A stretch of 64,000 nucleotides of DNA from Ruegeria sp. ANG-R (GCF_000813985.1 NZ_JWLJ01000001.1:980453-1044452); one strand, 5' to 3'; positions 36,420 to 46,437 are shown, numbered from the stretch's first letter. The notes: generated by a model not told the origin, from the letters alone. Translations and numbers: made by a program.

Positions 36420-36440
36420 GGGGCAGGGTAGACCTGCCCC
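36420..36440 (+). terminator. Attenuator-like hairpin between rpsB and tsf
   Basis: Eight-bp stem GGGGCAGG (36420-36427) / CCTGCCCC (36433-36440), 5-nt loop, without a strong T-run. A partial terminator or processing site that would set the S2/EF-Ts ratio. Confidence 0.5.
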
Positions 36441-36470
36441 AATTCCGTTTGAATTGAGGAGAGCCAAAAG

Positions 36471-37346
36471 ATGGCAATCACAGCAGCAATGGTTAAAGAA
36501 CTGCGCGACTCGACCGGCGCAGGCATGATGGACGCAAAAAAAGCGCTGACCGAAACCGACGGCAACATGGACGAAGCCGTTGATTGGCTGCGCACCAAAG
36601 GTCTGGCCAAAGCGGCCAAGAAATCCGGCCGTACCGCAGCAGAAGGCCTGGTGGCCGTTCACGTAAACGGCGGCAACGGTGTTGCAGTCGAAGTGAACTC
36701 GGAAACCGACTTCGTTGCGAAGAACGCTGAGTTCCAGGAAATGGTCGGCAAGATCACCTACGCGGCAGAAGGCGTCGACGACGTCGAAGCTCTGCTGGCA
36801 GCGGATCTGGGCGGCAAATCGGTTGCGGACACCCTGACCGACAAGATCGCCACTATCGGCGAAAACATGTCGGTGCGCCGCATGTCGAAACTGTCGGGCG
36901 ACACTGTTGTGTCCTATGTCCACAACGCCGCGACGCACGGCATGGGCAAAATCGGTGTTCTGGTCGCTCTGTCCGGCGGCGATGAAGCCTTCGGCAAGCA
37001 GGTTGCAATGCACATTGCGGCTGTGAACCCGGCGGCCCTGTCCGAGGCGGATATGGACCCGGAAGTTGTCGAGAAAGAGAAGCAGGTCCAGATGGACATC
37101 GCCCGCGAATCCGGTAAGCCGGAGCAGGTGATCGAAAAGATGATCGTCGGTCGTATGAAGAAATTCGTCGCCGAGTCGACCCTGCTGAACCAGGACTTCG
37201 TTGTAAATCCTGACCTGACCGTAGAAGCGGCGGCCAAGGAAGCGGGCGCAACCATCACCGGCTTTGTCCGCATGGAAGTCGGTGAAGGCATCGTGGTCGA
37301 AAAAGAAGACTTCGCTGCCGAAGTTGCCAAAGCAGCTCAAGGCTAA
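36471..37346 (+). CDS. tsf: Translation elongation factor Ts
   Basis: A 291-aa nucleotide-exchange factor for EF-Tu. The N-terminal UBA-like domain has [19 protein letters not shown]; the core has [10 protein letters not shown] and the dimerisation domain; the C-terminal module ends [27 protein letters not shown] lies before the ATG. It forms the rpsB-tsf unit, and a strong terminator follows. Confidence 0.97.
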   Translation: MAITAAMVKELRDSTGAGMMDAKKALTETDGNMDEAVDWLRTKGLAKAAKKSGRTAAEGLVAVHVNGGNGVAVEVNSETDFVAKNAEFQEMVGKITYAAEGVDDVEALLAADLGGKSVADTLTDKIATIGENMSVRRMSKLSGDTVVSYVHNAATHGMGKIGVLVALSGGDEAFGKQVAMHIAAVNPAALSEADMDPEVVEKEKQVQMDIARESGKPEQVIEKMIVGRMKKFVAESTLLNQDFVVNPDLTVEAAAKEAGATITGFVRMEVGEGIVVEKEDFAAEVAKAAQG

Positions 37347-37388
37347 GGATCAAATGCAGCCGCGCTGAGGGGCTGTAAACGACAAGAG

Positions 37389-37416
37389 ACCCGGTTGCGT
37401 TGCAGCCGGGTTTTTT
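37389..37416 (+). terminator. Rho-independent terminator of rpsB-tsf
   Basis: Stem ACCCGGTTGC / GCAGCCGGGT (37389-37411, one G-U pair, 3-nt loop) directly followed by six T. Confidence 0.9.
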
Positions 37417-37719
37417 CGTGCCCAAGCGCCATTCAAAGCCCGGTAACCTGTAGTGTTCGAAAAGATGGGGATTGAGGGGCCCTGCATGATGGGGATGGAA
37501 GGGCCCCCCAAAAATTCCGACAAAGAGACGTGGACGAATAGACGCCTCAGAGCCAGAGCGATCAGAGAGCCTTGGTATTGCAAAGATCCGACCAAAACGT
37601 TCCCTGGCTAAAGCCACCACTCACGGAACTATGCCAATTTGCAATTTTAAAGTGAGATTCGGAAAGTCATGTATTCCTTACCCTAGGTCAATTTGACGCA
37701 ACTTAGCATCAAATACGGG
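37417..37719. other. Non-coding gap between tsf and the LuxR-type gene
   Basis: No convincing gene. It holds one 8-bp GC inverted repeat, GGGGCCCT (37476-37483) / AGGGCCCC (37500-37507), with a 16-nt loop; no T-run follows. It lies beyond the 3' end of the minus-strand luxR gene and could contribute to its termination. Confidence 0.4.
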
Positions 37720-38472
37720 TCATGCTTCCATTACAAACATCTGATTCTGCAAGGCGGCTTTGAGGACAGCCTGAGCAGTGGTTTCAACCGAAAGCGCCTC
37801 GCGCGCCAGCCGGAGGTGCTTTTCCACGGTCGCCGAAGTCAATCCCATCAACAACGCAATGTCTTGTGTCGTCTTTCCGTCGCCCACCCATTGCAGGGCT
37901 TCGCGCTGGCGTTTTGTCAGGGCGCGGTTGGGGGCATGATACGGCAAGGTCAGGATTTTCAGATGGGCGACGTTGTTCATCAGCAAGATATCTTCGCCGT
38001 GTTTTTCCCAGACCTTGTTTATTTCTTTCTGACTGTGACCGCGAGCCGCAAGCGAGATCGCCCCTTTGTAACGCATCGAGACAGAGTTGAAGCTGACCGT
38101 ATAACCTACTGTAATGCCGCGCGATTTATTGAACTCGAATACTCTGCGTTCCTCGGGCGACATAACACCGCTGGACATCATCTCATGGATCATACTCCAG
38201 CTTGCAGCGCCTTCGTTGTTCAAGGCCCAGTTCACCATGGGCGCATGAAAATACAGGCCGGACTGAACAAAACCATCCAGGTAATCTCGGCAGTGGTTGG
38301 TCAGGATCACGAAATCTTCGGGATCACCCAATGACGTCGCTGTCCGATACTGCGTGTACCCATAGAGCAGCCGATCAAATCCGAACTTCTCCATCTGGCG
38401 GCAATGTGCATCCCAAAGCTCTTCCAGAGTTTTCGTGTAGCTCAGAAAATTCAGATACTCCTTGAGGTTCAT
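37720..38472 (-). CDS. LuxR-family solo regulator with atypical autoinducer domain
   Basis: A 250-aa protein with an N-terminal autoinducer-binding-type domain (about 15-165) and a C-terminal LuxR HTH (about 180-240: LTKRQREALQWVGDGKTTQD, TVEKHLRLAREAL). Aligning to TraR by spacing, the AHL-contacting Trp57, Tyr61 and Asp70 positions read Tyr64, Phe68 and Ala77, while Trp85 is kept (Trp92). Loss of the Asp suggests that it does not bind ordinary acyl-homoserine lactones. No luxI gene is in the window. Its ATG overlaps the aroQ stop by four bases, so it is translated from the aroQ message. Confidence 0.88.
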   Translation of the reverse strand: MNLKEYLNFLSYTKTLEELWDAHCRQMEKFGFDRLLYGYTQYRTATSLGDPEDFVILTNHCRDYLDGFVQSGLYFHAPMVNWALNNEGAASWSMIHEMMSSGVMSPEERRVFEFNKSRGITVGYTVSFNSVSMRYKGAISLAARGHSQKEINKVWEKHGEDILLMNNVAHLKILTLPYHAPNRALTKRQREALQWVGDGKTTQDIALLMGLTSATVEKHLRLAREALSVETTAQAVLKAALQNQMFVMEA

Positions 38473-38918
38473 TCAGTGCCCCTCTCAGCCAGATGGGCGG
38501 CGAGGGCGTTCAACGCCAGAACATAGCTTTGCGCACCAAAACCGCAGATCTGGCCAATAGCGACTGGGGCGATATAGGATTTGTGTCGAAACACCTCACG
38601 CGCGTGAATGTTGGACAGATGAACCTCGACCACCGGCACTTCGGCTGATGAAATCGCATCCATCAGCGCGACCGAGGTGTGCGTGTATCCGCCTGCGTTC
38701 AGGACGATACCATCCTGCACACCGCGGGCAGCGTGGATCGCATCAATCAACGCGCCCTCGTGGTTTGATTGGAGATGGGTCACCTTCTGACCCTGAGTTT
38801 TGCCATGCGAGATGCACAAGTCTTCGATCATCTTCAGCGTCGTAGCGCCGTAGACCTCGGGTTGCCGTGTTCCAAGCAGATTCAGGTTCGGGCCATTCAG
38901 AACCAGGATATTGTGCAT
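38469..38918 (-). CDS. aroQ: 3-dehydroquinate dehydratase, type II
   Basis: A 149-aa shikimate-pathway enzyme. The type II motifs are complete: LVLNGPNLNLLGTRQPEVYG (Asn and catalytic Tyr/Arg loop), QSNHEGALIDAIH, NAGGYTHTSVALMDAI, and EVHLSNIHAREVFR. The start is ATG 38918; a TTG two codons upstream is less likely. It is coupled to the downstream luxR-type gene by an ATGA overlap, an unusual partner. Confidence 0.95.
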   Translation of the reverse strand: MHNILVLNGPNLNLLGTRQPEVYGATTLKMIEDLCISHGKTQGQKVTHLQSNHEGALIDAIHAARGVQDGIVLNAGGYTHTSVALMDAISSAEVPVVEVHLSNIHAREVFRHKSYIAPVAIGQICGFGAQSYVLALNALAAHLAERGTE

Positions 38919-39048
38919 CTTCAAACTGCCCCCATTTTCCTTTTTTCTTAAACCCGAAAACCTGGGTCGTCCAGCGACCTTCGCTCTTATGGGTAGAGCT
39001 TACTTGTCGCATATTGACCGGAGAATCCGGTTGAGAATGTAACGCTAT

Positions 39049-40050
39049 TCACACATCTTCCATTGTGACCACAACTTTACCGAGAGCTTCACGTCGATCC
39101 AGCATACCTAACGCGTCTGACGCGCGTGCCAGTGGAAGCTGCGCGCTGATACGCGGTGTGATTTTTCCTGCGTCATACAGTCGGAACAAGTCCGTCATAT
39201 TTCGGGCATGTCCTTTCGGATCACACAGAACCGATGCGCCCCAAAACACACCGACGATCTGGCAGCCCTTAAGTAAAGTCAGATTCAATGGGATACTGGG
39301 AATACCGGCAGGAAAGCCAACGACCAGATAGCGCCCGCCCCAGGCCATACTGCGTAGAGCGGGCTCAGCGTAGTCTCCGCCAACCGCATCATATATCACA
39401 TCGACGCCGTCAGCCCCGGCTCGCGACTTGATCTCAGCAGAAAGAGCTTTTTGCGCTTCCCGGTCCAGTTCGGGTGGATAGATCAGTGTGTCATCCGCGC
39501 CGATCTCTTTGCAAAACCGGGCCTTATCCTTAGATGACACCGCAGCGATCACGCGTGCCCCCATGGCTTTGGCCAGTTCGATGGCCGCAGACCCGACGCC
39601 TCCTGCCGCGCCGAGCACCAGCAACGTCTCGCCCGGCTGCAGCTGCGCGCGGTCCTTGAGAGCGTAGTAAGAGGTGCCATAGGTGAAGATGAAACAAGCC
39701 GCCTCTTCGAACGGCATTGCATCCGGGATTTTGACCGCGATCTCTGACTTCAGAGCCAACTGCGTCGCGAACCCCCCATGCCCCGTCAGCGCCAGAACCC
39801 GATCTCCGGGGGTGTAGTCTGCGACGCCTGCGCCAACCGAAAGTACCTCGCCCGCGATTTCGCCGCCGGGGGCGAAAGGCCGGGGCGGCTTTATCTGGTA
39901 CAGGTCCCGGATCATCAGAGTATCGGGAAAGTTCACCCCGGCGGCACGTACTCGCACCACGATTTCGCCCGCCTCAGGCACCGGATCGGGCAGGGTGGTC
40001 AGTTCCAAAGTCTCGGGACCGCCCGGTTTGACGCTGAGTAATGCCTGCAT
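39049..40050 (-). CDS. NADPH:quinone oxidoreductase-type MDR protein
   Basis: A 333-aa medium-chain reductase of the QOR/zeta-crystallin type: GVNFPDTLMIRDLYQ, FAPGGEIAGEV, and the NADPH motif LVLGAAGGVGSAAIELAKAMGA written here in two parts (VLGAAGGVGSAA, IELAKAMGA). There is no zinc-ligand cluster. It reduces quinones or alpha,beta-unsaturated carbonyls. AGAGGAA precedes the start. It is divergent from an SDR gene at 40179. Confidence 0.9.
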   Translation of the reverse strand: MQALLSVKPGGPETLELTTLPDPVPEAGEIVVRVRAAGVNFPDTLMIRDLYQIKPPRPFAPGGEIAGEVLSVGAGVADYTPGDRVLALTGHGGFATQLALKSEIAVKIPDAMPFEEAACFIFTYGTSYYALKDRAQLQPGETLLVLGAAGGVGSAAIELAKAMGARVIAAVSSKDKARFCKEIGADDTLIYPPELDREAQKALSAEIKSRAGADGVDVIYDAVGGDYAEPALRSMAWGGRYLVVGFPAGIPSIPLNLTLLKGCQIVGVFWGASVLCDPKGHARNMTDLFRLYDAGKITPRISAQLPLARASDALGMLDRREALGKVVVTMEDV

Positions 40051-40178
40051 GTGTTCCTCTTATCCCTTGCTTCGCCTGCTTTGAAATCGTTGGATTACAA
40101 ACGTGGGTTGTCAAGAAGACGACCCCACGGCTTCCGTAACGACAGGCGGACGGCCCCGATTGCCCGGAAGGAGACCAC

Positions 40179-40997
40179 ATGACGCCCGAAGCACTATTTT
40201 CACTCTGCGGCAAGACTGCGCTGGTGACCGGCGGAGCCACTGGCATTGGCCGGATGGCAGCCGAGGCGATGGTTCGGGCCGGGGCGCATGTCCTGATTGC
40301 CTCGCGCAAGGGTGACGCTTGCGAGGCGGTCGCCGCAGAACTGAACGCCCTGGATGCACCGGGTTCTGCTGAGGGTTTTGCCGGAGATATCAGCTGTGAG
40401 GCGGGGATTGATGCGTTAGTCGACGAGGTAAAAAACCGAACGCAATCTCTTGAAATATTAATGAATAATGCCGGTGTCACCTGGGGTGCGCCGATGGGGC
40501 AGTTTCCCTATTCAGCGTGGGACAAGGTCATGTCAGTCAACGTCGCTGGTATTTTCGACCTGACCCAGAAGTTGCTGCCAATTCTGATGAAATCCGCAAC
40601 CCCCGAGGACCCTGCGCGTGTGGTCAACGTAGGTTCCGTCATGGGGGAGGTGCCTATGGGCGACGGGGCTTACAGCTATTCCGCGTCGAAAGCGGCGGTA
40701 ATTCACCTGTCCAAAATTATGGCCAAGGAACTGGCACCCTATCGCGTCACGGTAAATGCCCTGGCTCCGGGACCGTTTGTCTCGCGCATGACAGCCTTCG
40801 CGACCGAGGACGAAACCAAGCGCGAACGCGTGGGCAAGGGGGTTCCGCTGGGTCGGGTGGGCCAGGCCGAGGACATCGCTGGCTGTCTGCTGTTCCTGTG
40901 TGGCCGGGGAGGCAGCTATATCACCGGGGCGGTTTTACCGGTCTCCGGCGGCATCAACGTACAAACGGGTGGCAATATTTTCGCCGATGCTCTCTAG
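40179..40997 (+). CDS. Short-chain dehydrogenase/reductase
   Basis: A 272-aa classical SDR: TGGATGIGRMAAEAM (coenzyme loop TGxxxGIG), NNAGVTWGAP, and catalytic Tyr-Lys in YSYSASKAAV. The C-terminal part has PGPFVSRMT and YITGAVLPVSGG. AAGGAG precedes the ATG. It is followed by the APH-like phosphotransferase, with which it probably forms an operon. The substrate is unknown; neighbours point to acyl-CoA or alcohol metabolism. Confidence 0.9.
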   Translation: MTPEALFSLCGKTALVTGGATGIGRMAAEAMVRAGAHVLIASRKGDACEAVAAELNALDAPGSAEGFAGDISCEAGIDALVDEVKNRTQSLEILMNNAGVTWGAPMGQFPYSAWDKVMSVNVAGIFDLTQKLLPILMKSATPEDPARVVNVGSVMGEVPMGDGAYSYSASKAAVIHLSKIMAKELAPYRVTVNALAPGPFVSRMTAFATEDETKRERVGKGVPLGRVGQAEDIAGCLLFLCGRGGSYITGAVLPVSGGINVQTGGNIFADAL

Positions 40998-41024
40998 CTG
41001 CCATGCGATGCAAAGGTGGCCCAG

Positions 41025-42056
41025 ATGAAGAAAGAAAGTAACACATTGGATATCAGTGCAGTAGATAGATATCTTAAAGCGCATCTAGTTGGGTATGAAG
41101 GCCCGCTCGAGGCGACGAAGTTCGCTGTGGGCCAGTCCAATCCCACCTATCTGCTGCGCACGCCCGCACAGACTTTTGTTCTTAGGCGCAAGCCTCCCGG
41201 AAATCTGTTGAAGTCCGCCCATGCGGTGGATCGCGAGTTTCGCGTACAAGGGGCGCTCGCCGACAGCAACGTGCCGGTACCACGGATGTTTCTGCTTTGC
41301 GAAGATGACAGCGTGATAGGGTCCGCCTTTTATGTGATGGAACATCTGCAGGGGCGCATATTTGTCGATCCTGTCATGAAGGGTGAAGACAACGCCACAC
41401 GAGCGGGCGTGCTGGATGAGATGAACCGTGTATTGGCCGATTTGCACATGGTCGATATTGATGCAGCGGGCCTTTCGGATTACGGGCCACCGGGAAATTA
41501 CTTCGAAAGACAGATTGCCCGCTGGACCAAGCAGTACCGTGCCTCCGAGACCGATAAGATCGCTGAAATGGATCAGTTGATCGGCGCGCTGGAGCAACAG
41601 ATTCCTGAGGATGATAACCAGAGGACACTGGTCCATGGGGATTACCGCATAGATAACCTGATGTTCGAGCCCAATGGCACCGCTTGCATCGGGGTTTTGG
41701 ATTGGGAACTGTCGACCATCGGTCACCCCTATGCGGACCTTGCTGCCGTTATCATGCAATGGCAATTACCTCCGGGCAAAGAAGGCCGCGGTCTTGCCGG
41801 GGTGGATCGGGCAAGTCTGGGGCTGCCGTCTGATCAAGCGTTCATTGCCGACTATTGCGTGCGCCGTGGCCTTACGGGGATTGAAAATTTCGGCTTCTAC
41901 CTTGCCTTCAACTTCTTCCGGATGGCCGGTATTCTGCAGGGGGTTTATAAACGCGCGCTCGATGGGAATGCGTCTGACCCAAAGCGGGCGCAGGCGTTTG
42001 GCGCCTATGTTCCGGTCTTCGCCCAACACGGCCTGTCTGCGCTTCTCAAGGAGTAA
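41025..42056 (+). CDS. APH-like phosphotransferase of the ACAD10/11 type
   Basis: A 343-aa kinase-fold protein: N-lobe GQSNPTYLLRT and FVLRRKPPG (ATP lysine), catalytic loop LVHGDYRIDNLMF, and metal motif GVLDWELSTIGHPYADLA. In eukaryotes this domain is fused to acyl-CoA dehydrogenases and phosphorylates 4-hydroxyacyl-CoAs. Bacterial stand-alone forms sit near acyl-CoA genes, as here. ATG 41025 has AAAGGTGG seven bases upstream; a GTG three codons earlier is the alternative. It probably acts in hydroxy-acid catabolism (inference). Confidence 0.85.
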   Translation: MKKESNTLDISAVDRYLKAHLVGYEGPLEATKFAVGQSNPTYLLRTPAQTFVLRRKPPGNLLKSAHAVDREFRVQGALADSNVPVPRMFLLCEDDSVIGSAFYVMEHLQGRIFVDPVMKGEDNATRAGVLDEMNRVLADLHMVDIDAAGLSDYGPPGNYFERQIARWTKQYRASETDKIAEMDQLIGALEQQIPEDDNQRTLVHGDYRIDNLMFEPNGTACIGVLDWELSTIGHPYADLAAVIMQWQLPPGKEGRGLAGVDRASLGLPSDQAFIADYCVRRGLTGIENFGFYLAFNFFRMAGILQGVYKRALDGNASDPKRAQAFGAYVPVFAQHGLSALLKE

Positions 42057-42172
42057 GGGGAAAACTACAGGCCTTTTGTCATTTTCAGCAAATCCGGCAA
42101 AATCCCGCAGTTCTGGCTTTTATCGTGCGCTTCAGAGAGGCAAGATCACGCAATTAATACGGAGCACCGTCA

Positions 42173-43390
42173 ATGGGATTAGACCCGACTGCGCAGACCC
42201 ATATCCGCAATTGGATGAACCGATATGTGGATCAAAGGAAATACGCCGGCAGCGCACTTCTGATCCGTCAAAACGGGCAGGAAGCCTTCTTTCACGCCTG
42301 CGGGCGCCGTTGCGTCGAAAACGATTTGCCATTTCAGCGCGACAGCCTGGTTCGGATTTATTCGATGACCAAGCCCGTCACGTCAGTCGCGCTGATGATG
42401 CTGGTGGAACAGGGGCTGTTTCATCTCGATGCCCCGGTTTCCGATTTCCTGCCAGAATTTGCATCCATGCAAGCACTGATTCCGGGTGCAACCCGCCTTG
42501 ACCAGACCGAGGATGCACCGCCACCAAGCCTGCATCAGTTGCTGACGCATACCAGCGGTCTGAGCTACCCGTTCAATCCCGGCGTGCTGCCCAGGGCCAT
42601 GGACGAGCACGACCTGATCTTTTCCCCTCAACAGGGTTCACTGGCCGATCGGGTCGAACTGTTGGCGCAGCTACCGCTGGCATTTCAACCCGGCGCGCGT
42701 TGGGAATACTCGGTCGGTATTGACGTGATCGGCCGCGTGATCGAAGTCGTAGCAGGTATGTCGCTGGCCGCGTTTTTTGCCGAGCACGTTTTTCGACCTC
42801 TCGATATGAATGAAACCGCATTTTCCGTGCCATCGGGGGCAGGGGAGCGGTTTGCATCGCTTTATACCCCGCTCGAAGGCGATGCGATGGCGCTGAACGC
42901 GGCGAAGACGGGGGGCGATACACTTCGTTTGGTGGATAGCGCCGGACATTCGCCGTTCGAGTGTGCAACCACCTTTTCCGGCGGTGGCGGGTTGATCAGT
43001 ACCATCGACGACTACAGCACGTTCGCCGAGATGCTACACAGCAAAGGGACTGGGAATGGCGCTCGGCTGCTGGGTCCGAAAACGGTAGAATTCATGTTTC
43101 ACAATCATTTACCGGGCGATATCGCCTCGATGGGACCACAGAGTTTTGCCGAACAGCCCATGGAGGGCACAGGTTTCGGCATCGGAGGAGCAGTGACCCT
43201 GAACCCGGCGCGGGTCCGGTGCCCTGGATCAGTTGGCGATTTCGGCTGGGGTGGCATGGCCTCAACCTATTTCTGGATTGATCAGGTCAATCAGCTGTCT
43301 ACCGTGTTCTTTACCCAGCTGTCGCCATCCAGTTCCTACCCGTCGCGCGCGGAACTGAAGGCACTCGTCCATGCCGCGCTCGTTGAATGA
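42173..43390 (+). CDS. Serine hydrolase, class C beta-lactamase/esterase family
   Basis: A 405-aa penicillin-binding-protein-like hydrolase. The Ser-x-x-Lys motif is SMTK (Ser64, Lys67), the Tyr motif is EYSVGIDV, and a late GxGG-like segment reads FGIGGAV. No signal peptide is visible, so it is probably cytosolic and an esterase (EstB-like) rather than a beta-lactamase. It lies between the kinase and tesB, whose start is 49 bases after its stop. Confidence 0.85.
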   Translation: MGLDPTAQTHIRNWMNRYVDQRKYAGSALLIRQNGQEAFFHACGRRCVENDLPFQRDSLVRIYSMTKPVTSVALMMLVEQGLFHLDAPVSDFLPEFASMQALIPGATRLDQTEDAPPPSLHQLLTHTSGLSYPFNPGVLPRAMDEHDLIFSPQQGSLADRVELLAQLPLAFQPGARWEYSVGIDVIGRVIEVVAGMSLAAFFAEHVFRPLDMNETAFSVPSGAGERFASLYTPLEGDAMALNAAKTGGDTLRLVDSAGHSPFECATTFSGGGGLISTIDDYSTFAEMLHSKGTGNGARLLGPKTVEFMFHNHLPGDIASMGPQSFAEQPMEGTGFGIGGAVTLNPARVRCPGSVGDFGWGGMASTYFWIDQVNQLSTVFFTQLSPSSSYPSRAELKALVHAALVE

Positions 43391-43439
43391 TCCGCAACCG
43401 GATGATACCGGGAAAGCCTCAAGAGCCGGAGAACGTTGG

Positions 43440-44306
43440 ATGACCGAAGCCGAACGCATATTGCTTGATCTGCTGAATATCGAACCGCTTGAGGTCGACC
43501 TGTTTCGAGGAACCGGTTCTGGCGGAGAAACACCAACGCGTATCTTCGGTGGGCAGGTGATCGCTCAGGCGCTTGCCGCAGCTTACAGAACGGTCGAGGA
43601 CCGACTGTGCCATTCCCTGCACGCCTATTTTATCCGCCCCGGCGATCCGTCAATTCCCGTTATATATCAAGTGGATCGCGCGCGGGATGGAGGTTCGTTC
43701 ACAACCCGTCGCGTCGTCGCGATCCAACATGGTAAGCAAATCCTGAACATGTCTGCCTCGTTCCACAAAGAGGATGACGGATGGGACCATCAGCACTCCA
43801 TTCCGGACGTCGATGCCCCTGAGCGCCACCCGTCGCGCGACGAGCTGCGGCAAAAGTATCTTGAGCGCGTTCCGGAAGGGCTGAAATCTGAGTTATTGCG
43901 CGAGCGTCCGATTGAAGTGCGCGAGATTGATCCGCTGGACCTGTTCGCGCCGTCCAAGGCAGACGATAGGAACCACCTGTGGTTTCGCATGGGTGCGGCG
44001 AACCATGCGGATACGATTACTCAACATCTTCTCTTGGCTTACGCCTCAGATATGAGCCTGCTCAGCTCGGGTATGCGACCGCATGGGCTGAGTTGGTTCA
44101 CGGGTGAAATCGACGGCGCCAGCCTGGATCATGCCCTTTGGTTTCACGCGCCCGTCCAGTTTCAGAACTGGCATCTCTATTCAATGGAGGCGCCATGGAC
44201 GGGGCAGGGGCGTAGTTTCAATCGCGGATCGATCTACTCGCAAGACGGCAGGCTTATCGCATCTGTCGCACAAGAGGGCCTGTTAAGACGGCGTATCAAG
44301 CGTTAG
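43440..44306 (+). CDS. tesB: Acyl-CoA thioesterase II
   Basis: A 288-aa double-hotdog thioesterase: RIFGGQVIAQALAAAYRTV and LHAYFIRPGDPSIPVIYQVD in the first half, and MRPHGLSWFTGE, SLDHALWFHAPV and GQGRSFNRGSIYSQDG in the second. It hydrolyses medium- to long-chain acyl-CoAs. The start with GGAG eight bases upstream was preferred over an upstream in-frame ATG inside the previous gene. It is convergent with an SDR. Confidence 0.92.
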   Translation: MTEAERILLDLLNIEPLEVDLFRGTGSGGETPTRIFGGQVIAQALAAAYRTVEDRLCHSLHAYFIRPGDPSIPVIYQVDRARDGGSFTTRRVVAIQHGKQILNMSASFHKEDDGWDHQHSIPDVDAPERHPSRDELRQKYLERVPEGLKSELLRERPIEVREIDPLDLFAPSKADDRNHLWFRMGAANHADTITQHLLLAYASDMSLLSSGMRPHGLSWFTGEIDGASLDHALWFHAPVQFQNWHLYSMEAPWTGQGRSFNRGSIYSQDGRLIASVAQEGLLRRRIKR

Positions 44307-45070
44307 GTATTTCCCTTAAACCTTTGATTTAGATTGCTCATGCCGCCTATCCAGTGGTCGTAATCCGCAGATTTCAGGCGCATGTAATCAAGCACCTGTG
44401 GGTGCGGCAGGATCAGAAAACGCTCTTCGGTCAACGCGTCGACACAGGTCTGAGCGACATCATCGGGTTCAAGCATACCGTCGATGGCGGCAACCGAGTT
44501 TTCGAGCCCGCGTGTCATCTCTGATCGAACGGCTTGAGGACACAACACTGAAACCCGGATGCCCTGATCGCGATATGTTAGCGCGACCCATTCTGCGAAA
44601 CCAACGGCTGCGTGTTTGGTCACACCATATGGTGCCGCACCGGGTTGATTGAGTAATCCGGCAGCGGATGCCGTGATCATCAAATAACCGCCACCGCGTG
44701 CAACCATTCGCGGAATCAGATGCCGCGCGGTCCAGACATGGGACATGACGTTGATTTTCCAGATATGTTCCCATTGCGCGTCCGGCACGTCTAGGCCACC
44801 CAGCGTTAAAACACCCGCATTCGCGCAGAACAAATCGATCGGTCCAACGGTGTCCTCGGTCGTTTCGATCAGCGCGCGGATATCGCTTTCTCTGGAAACA
44901 TCGCATTTGAGCGCGTGACCACCAATCTGATCTGCAGCGGCTTGCGCTCCGCTAAGATCGATATCGGCACAGACCACACGCGCACCTTCTTTTGAGAATC
45001 TCTCGGCAAGACCATAGCCGATACCATTCGCGGCACCGGTAATAACGACGGTCTTTCTGCTCAGGTGCAT
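44303..45070 (-). CDS. Short-chain dehydrogenase/reductase
   Basis: A 255-aa SDR: TGAANGIGYGLAERF, CANAGVLTLGG and Tyr-Lys motif APYGVTKHAAV. ATG 45070 starts the conserved region; the longer frame has no supporting ribosome site. Its stop overlaps the tesB stop region by four bases in convergent orientation. The substrate is unknown. Confidence 0.88.
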   Translation of the reverse strand: MHLSRKTVVITGAANGIGYGLAERFSKEGARVVCADIDLSGAQAAADQIGGHALKCDVSRESDIRALIETTEDTVGPIDLFCANAGVLTLGGLDVPDAQWEHIWKINVMSHVWTARHLIPRMVARGGGYLMITASAAGLLNQPGAAPYGVTKHAAVGFAEWVALTYRDQGIRVSVLCPQAVRSEMTRGLENSVAAIDGMLEPDDVAQTCVDALTEERFLILPHPQVLDYMRLKSADYDHWIGGMSNLNQRFKGNT

Positions 45071-45207
45071 AGCACTGTCCGTAGTACATCTACATCGCAA
45101 ACACAGCGTAACATCTTGGCAAACCACAGCCAACGCGCATTTAGTGACGGTGCTTTGCCAGGTATAATATTTACATAATACCGATTATGCGATATTTTGA
45201 TCACGCT

Positions 45208-46437
45208 TTAATAAAACGCCTGAAGCCCGGTTTGCGCCCGCCCCAGGATCAATGCGTGGACGTCGTGTGTCCCCTCATAGGTATTGACGGTTTCCAGATT
45301 AATCATGTGGCGCACCACCTGGAACTCAAGCGAGATCCCGTTGCCACCGTGCATGTCGCGAGCCATTCTGGCAATGTCCAATGCCTTGCCGCAGTTGTTA
45401 CGCTTGATGATCGAGATCATCTCGGGCGCGGCCTCGGCCTGATCCATTAGCCTCCCGACGCGCAGGCTGGCTTGCAGGCCCAAAGATATTTCGGTCTGCA
45501 TCTCAGCCAGTTTACGCTGAAACAGTTGGGTCTGTGCCAACGGGCGATTGAACTGCTTGCGGTCCAAACCGTATTGGCGCGCCGCGTGCCAGCAGCATTC
45601 CGCAGCGCCCATGGCACCCCAACTGATACCGAAACGTGCGCGATTCAGACAGCCGAACGGTCCCTTAAGGCCCTGAACATGCGGCAGCAAGGCGCCCTCG
45701 TCCACTTCAACACCGTCCAGGACGATTTCGCCGGTGATCGAGGTTCGCAGGCTCAGCTTGTTTTCAATCTTCGGTGCGCTCAGACCCTTGGTGCCTTTGT
45801 CCAGCACGAATCCGCGGATCTTACCGTCATGCGCGTCCGATTTGGCCCAGACAACAAAGACATCCGCAATCGGCGCGTTCGAAATCCACATTTTGCTGCC
45901 CGTCAAACGGTAGCCGCCATCAATCTTTTCCGCGCGGGTTTTCATCGCTGCCGGGTCAGATCCGGCATCCGGTTCGGTCAGACCGAAACAACCGATCCAC
46001 TCGCCGCTGGCCAGTTTCGGCAGATATTTGCGGCGCTGTTCCTCGCTTCCGTAGGCGTAGATCGGGTACATCACCAACGAGCTTTGCACCGACATCATCG
46101 AGCGATAGCCGGAATCCACGCGCTCGACTTCACGCGCGACCAATCCATAAGTCACATAACCTGCACCAATGCCGCCATACTCCTCGGGGATGGTGGTGCC
46201 AAGCAGACCCATGTCCCCCATTTCGCGAAAGATTTCCGGGTCGGTTTCTTCGCTCTGGAACGCCTGCGTAACACGTGGCTGCAGCTTTTCCTGCGCATAA
46301 GCTCGCGCACTGTCTGCAATCAGGCGCTCATCCTCCTCCAGTTGGTCGGAAAGGCGGAATGGATCATCCCAGTTAAAGCTTCCAAGCTCAGGCGCATCCT
46401 TCGCCCGAAGGACGGGTTTTGAATCTGGCGCGTTCAT
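45208..46437 (-). CDS. gcdH: Glutaryl-CoA dehydrogenase
   Basis: A 409-aa acyl-CoA dehydrogenase that oxidises and decarboxylates glutaryl-CoA to crotonyl-CoA in lysine, tryptophan and aromatic breakdown. FAD/substrate motifs: [40 protein letters not shown], and the glutaryl-type C-terminus [20 protein letters not shown] with the catalytic Glu. The [13 protein letters not shown] tail is a good marker of this subfamily. GGAG precedes the ATG. It is divergent from a LysR gene that is probably its regulator. Confidence 0.93.
   Translation of the reverse strand: MNAPDSKPVLRAKDAPELGSFNWDDPFRLSDQLEEDERLIADSARAYAQEKLQPRVTQAFQSEETDPEIFREMGDMGLLGTTIPEEYGGIGAGYVTYGLVAREVERVDSGYRSMMSVQSSLVMYPIYAYGSEEQRRKYLPKLASGEWIGCFGLTEPDAGSDPAAMKTRAEKIDGGYRLTGSKMWISNAPIADVFVVWAKSDAHDGKIRGFVLDKGTKGLSAPKIENKLSLRTSITGEIVLDGVEVDEGALLPHVQGLKGPFGCLNRARFGISWGAMGAAECCWHAARQYGLDRKQFNRPLAQTQLFQRKLAEMQTEISLGLQASLRVGRLMDQAEAAPEMISIIKRNNCGKALDIARMARDMHGGNGISLEFQVVRHMINLETVNTYEGTHDVHALILGRAQTGLQAFY

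Noticed and set aside
35552..37340. Two long antisense frames (355 and 383 codons) across rpsB and tsf
   Set aside because: Both mirror highly expressed genes, overlap each other, and read as Arg/His/Phe-rich nonsense. High-GC third-position bias explains them.
37476..37507. Structured RNA or riboswitch between tsf and the luxR-type gene
   Set aside because: Only one 8-bp GC stem with a large loop is seen, no conserved aptamer pattern, and it lies at 3' ends of both genes.
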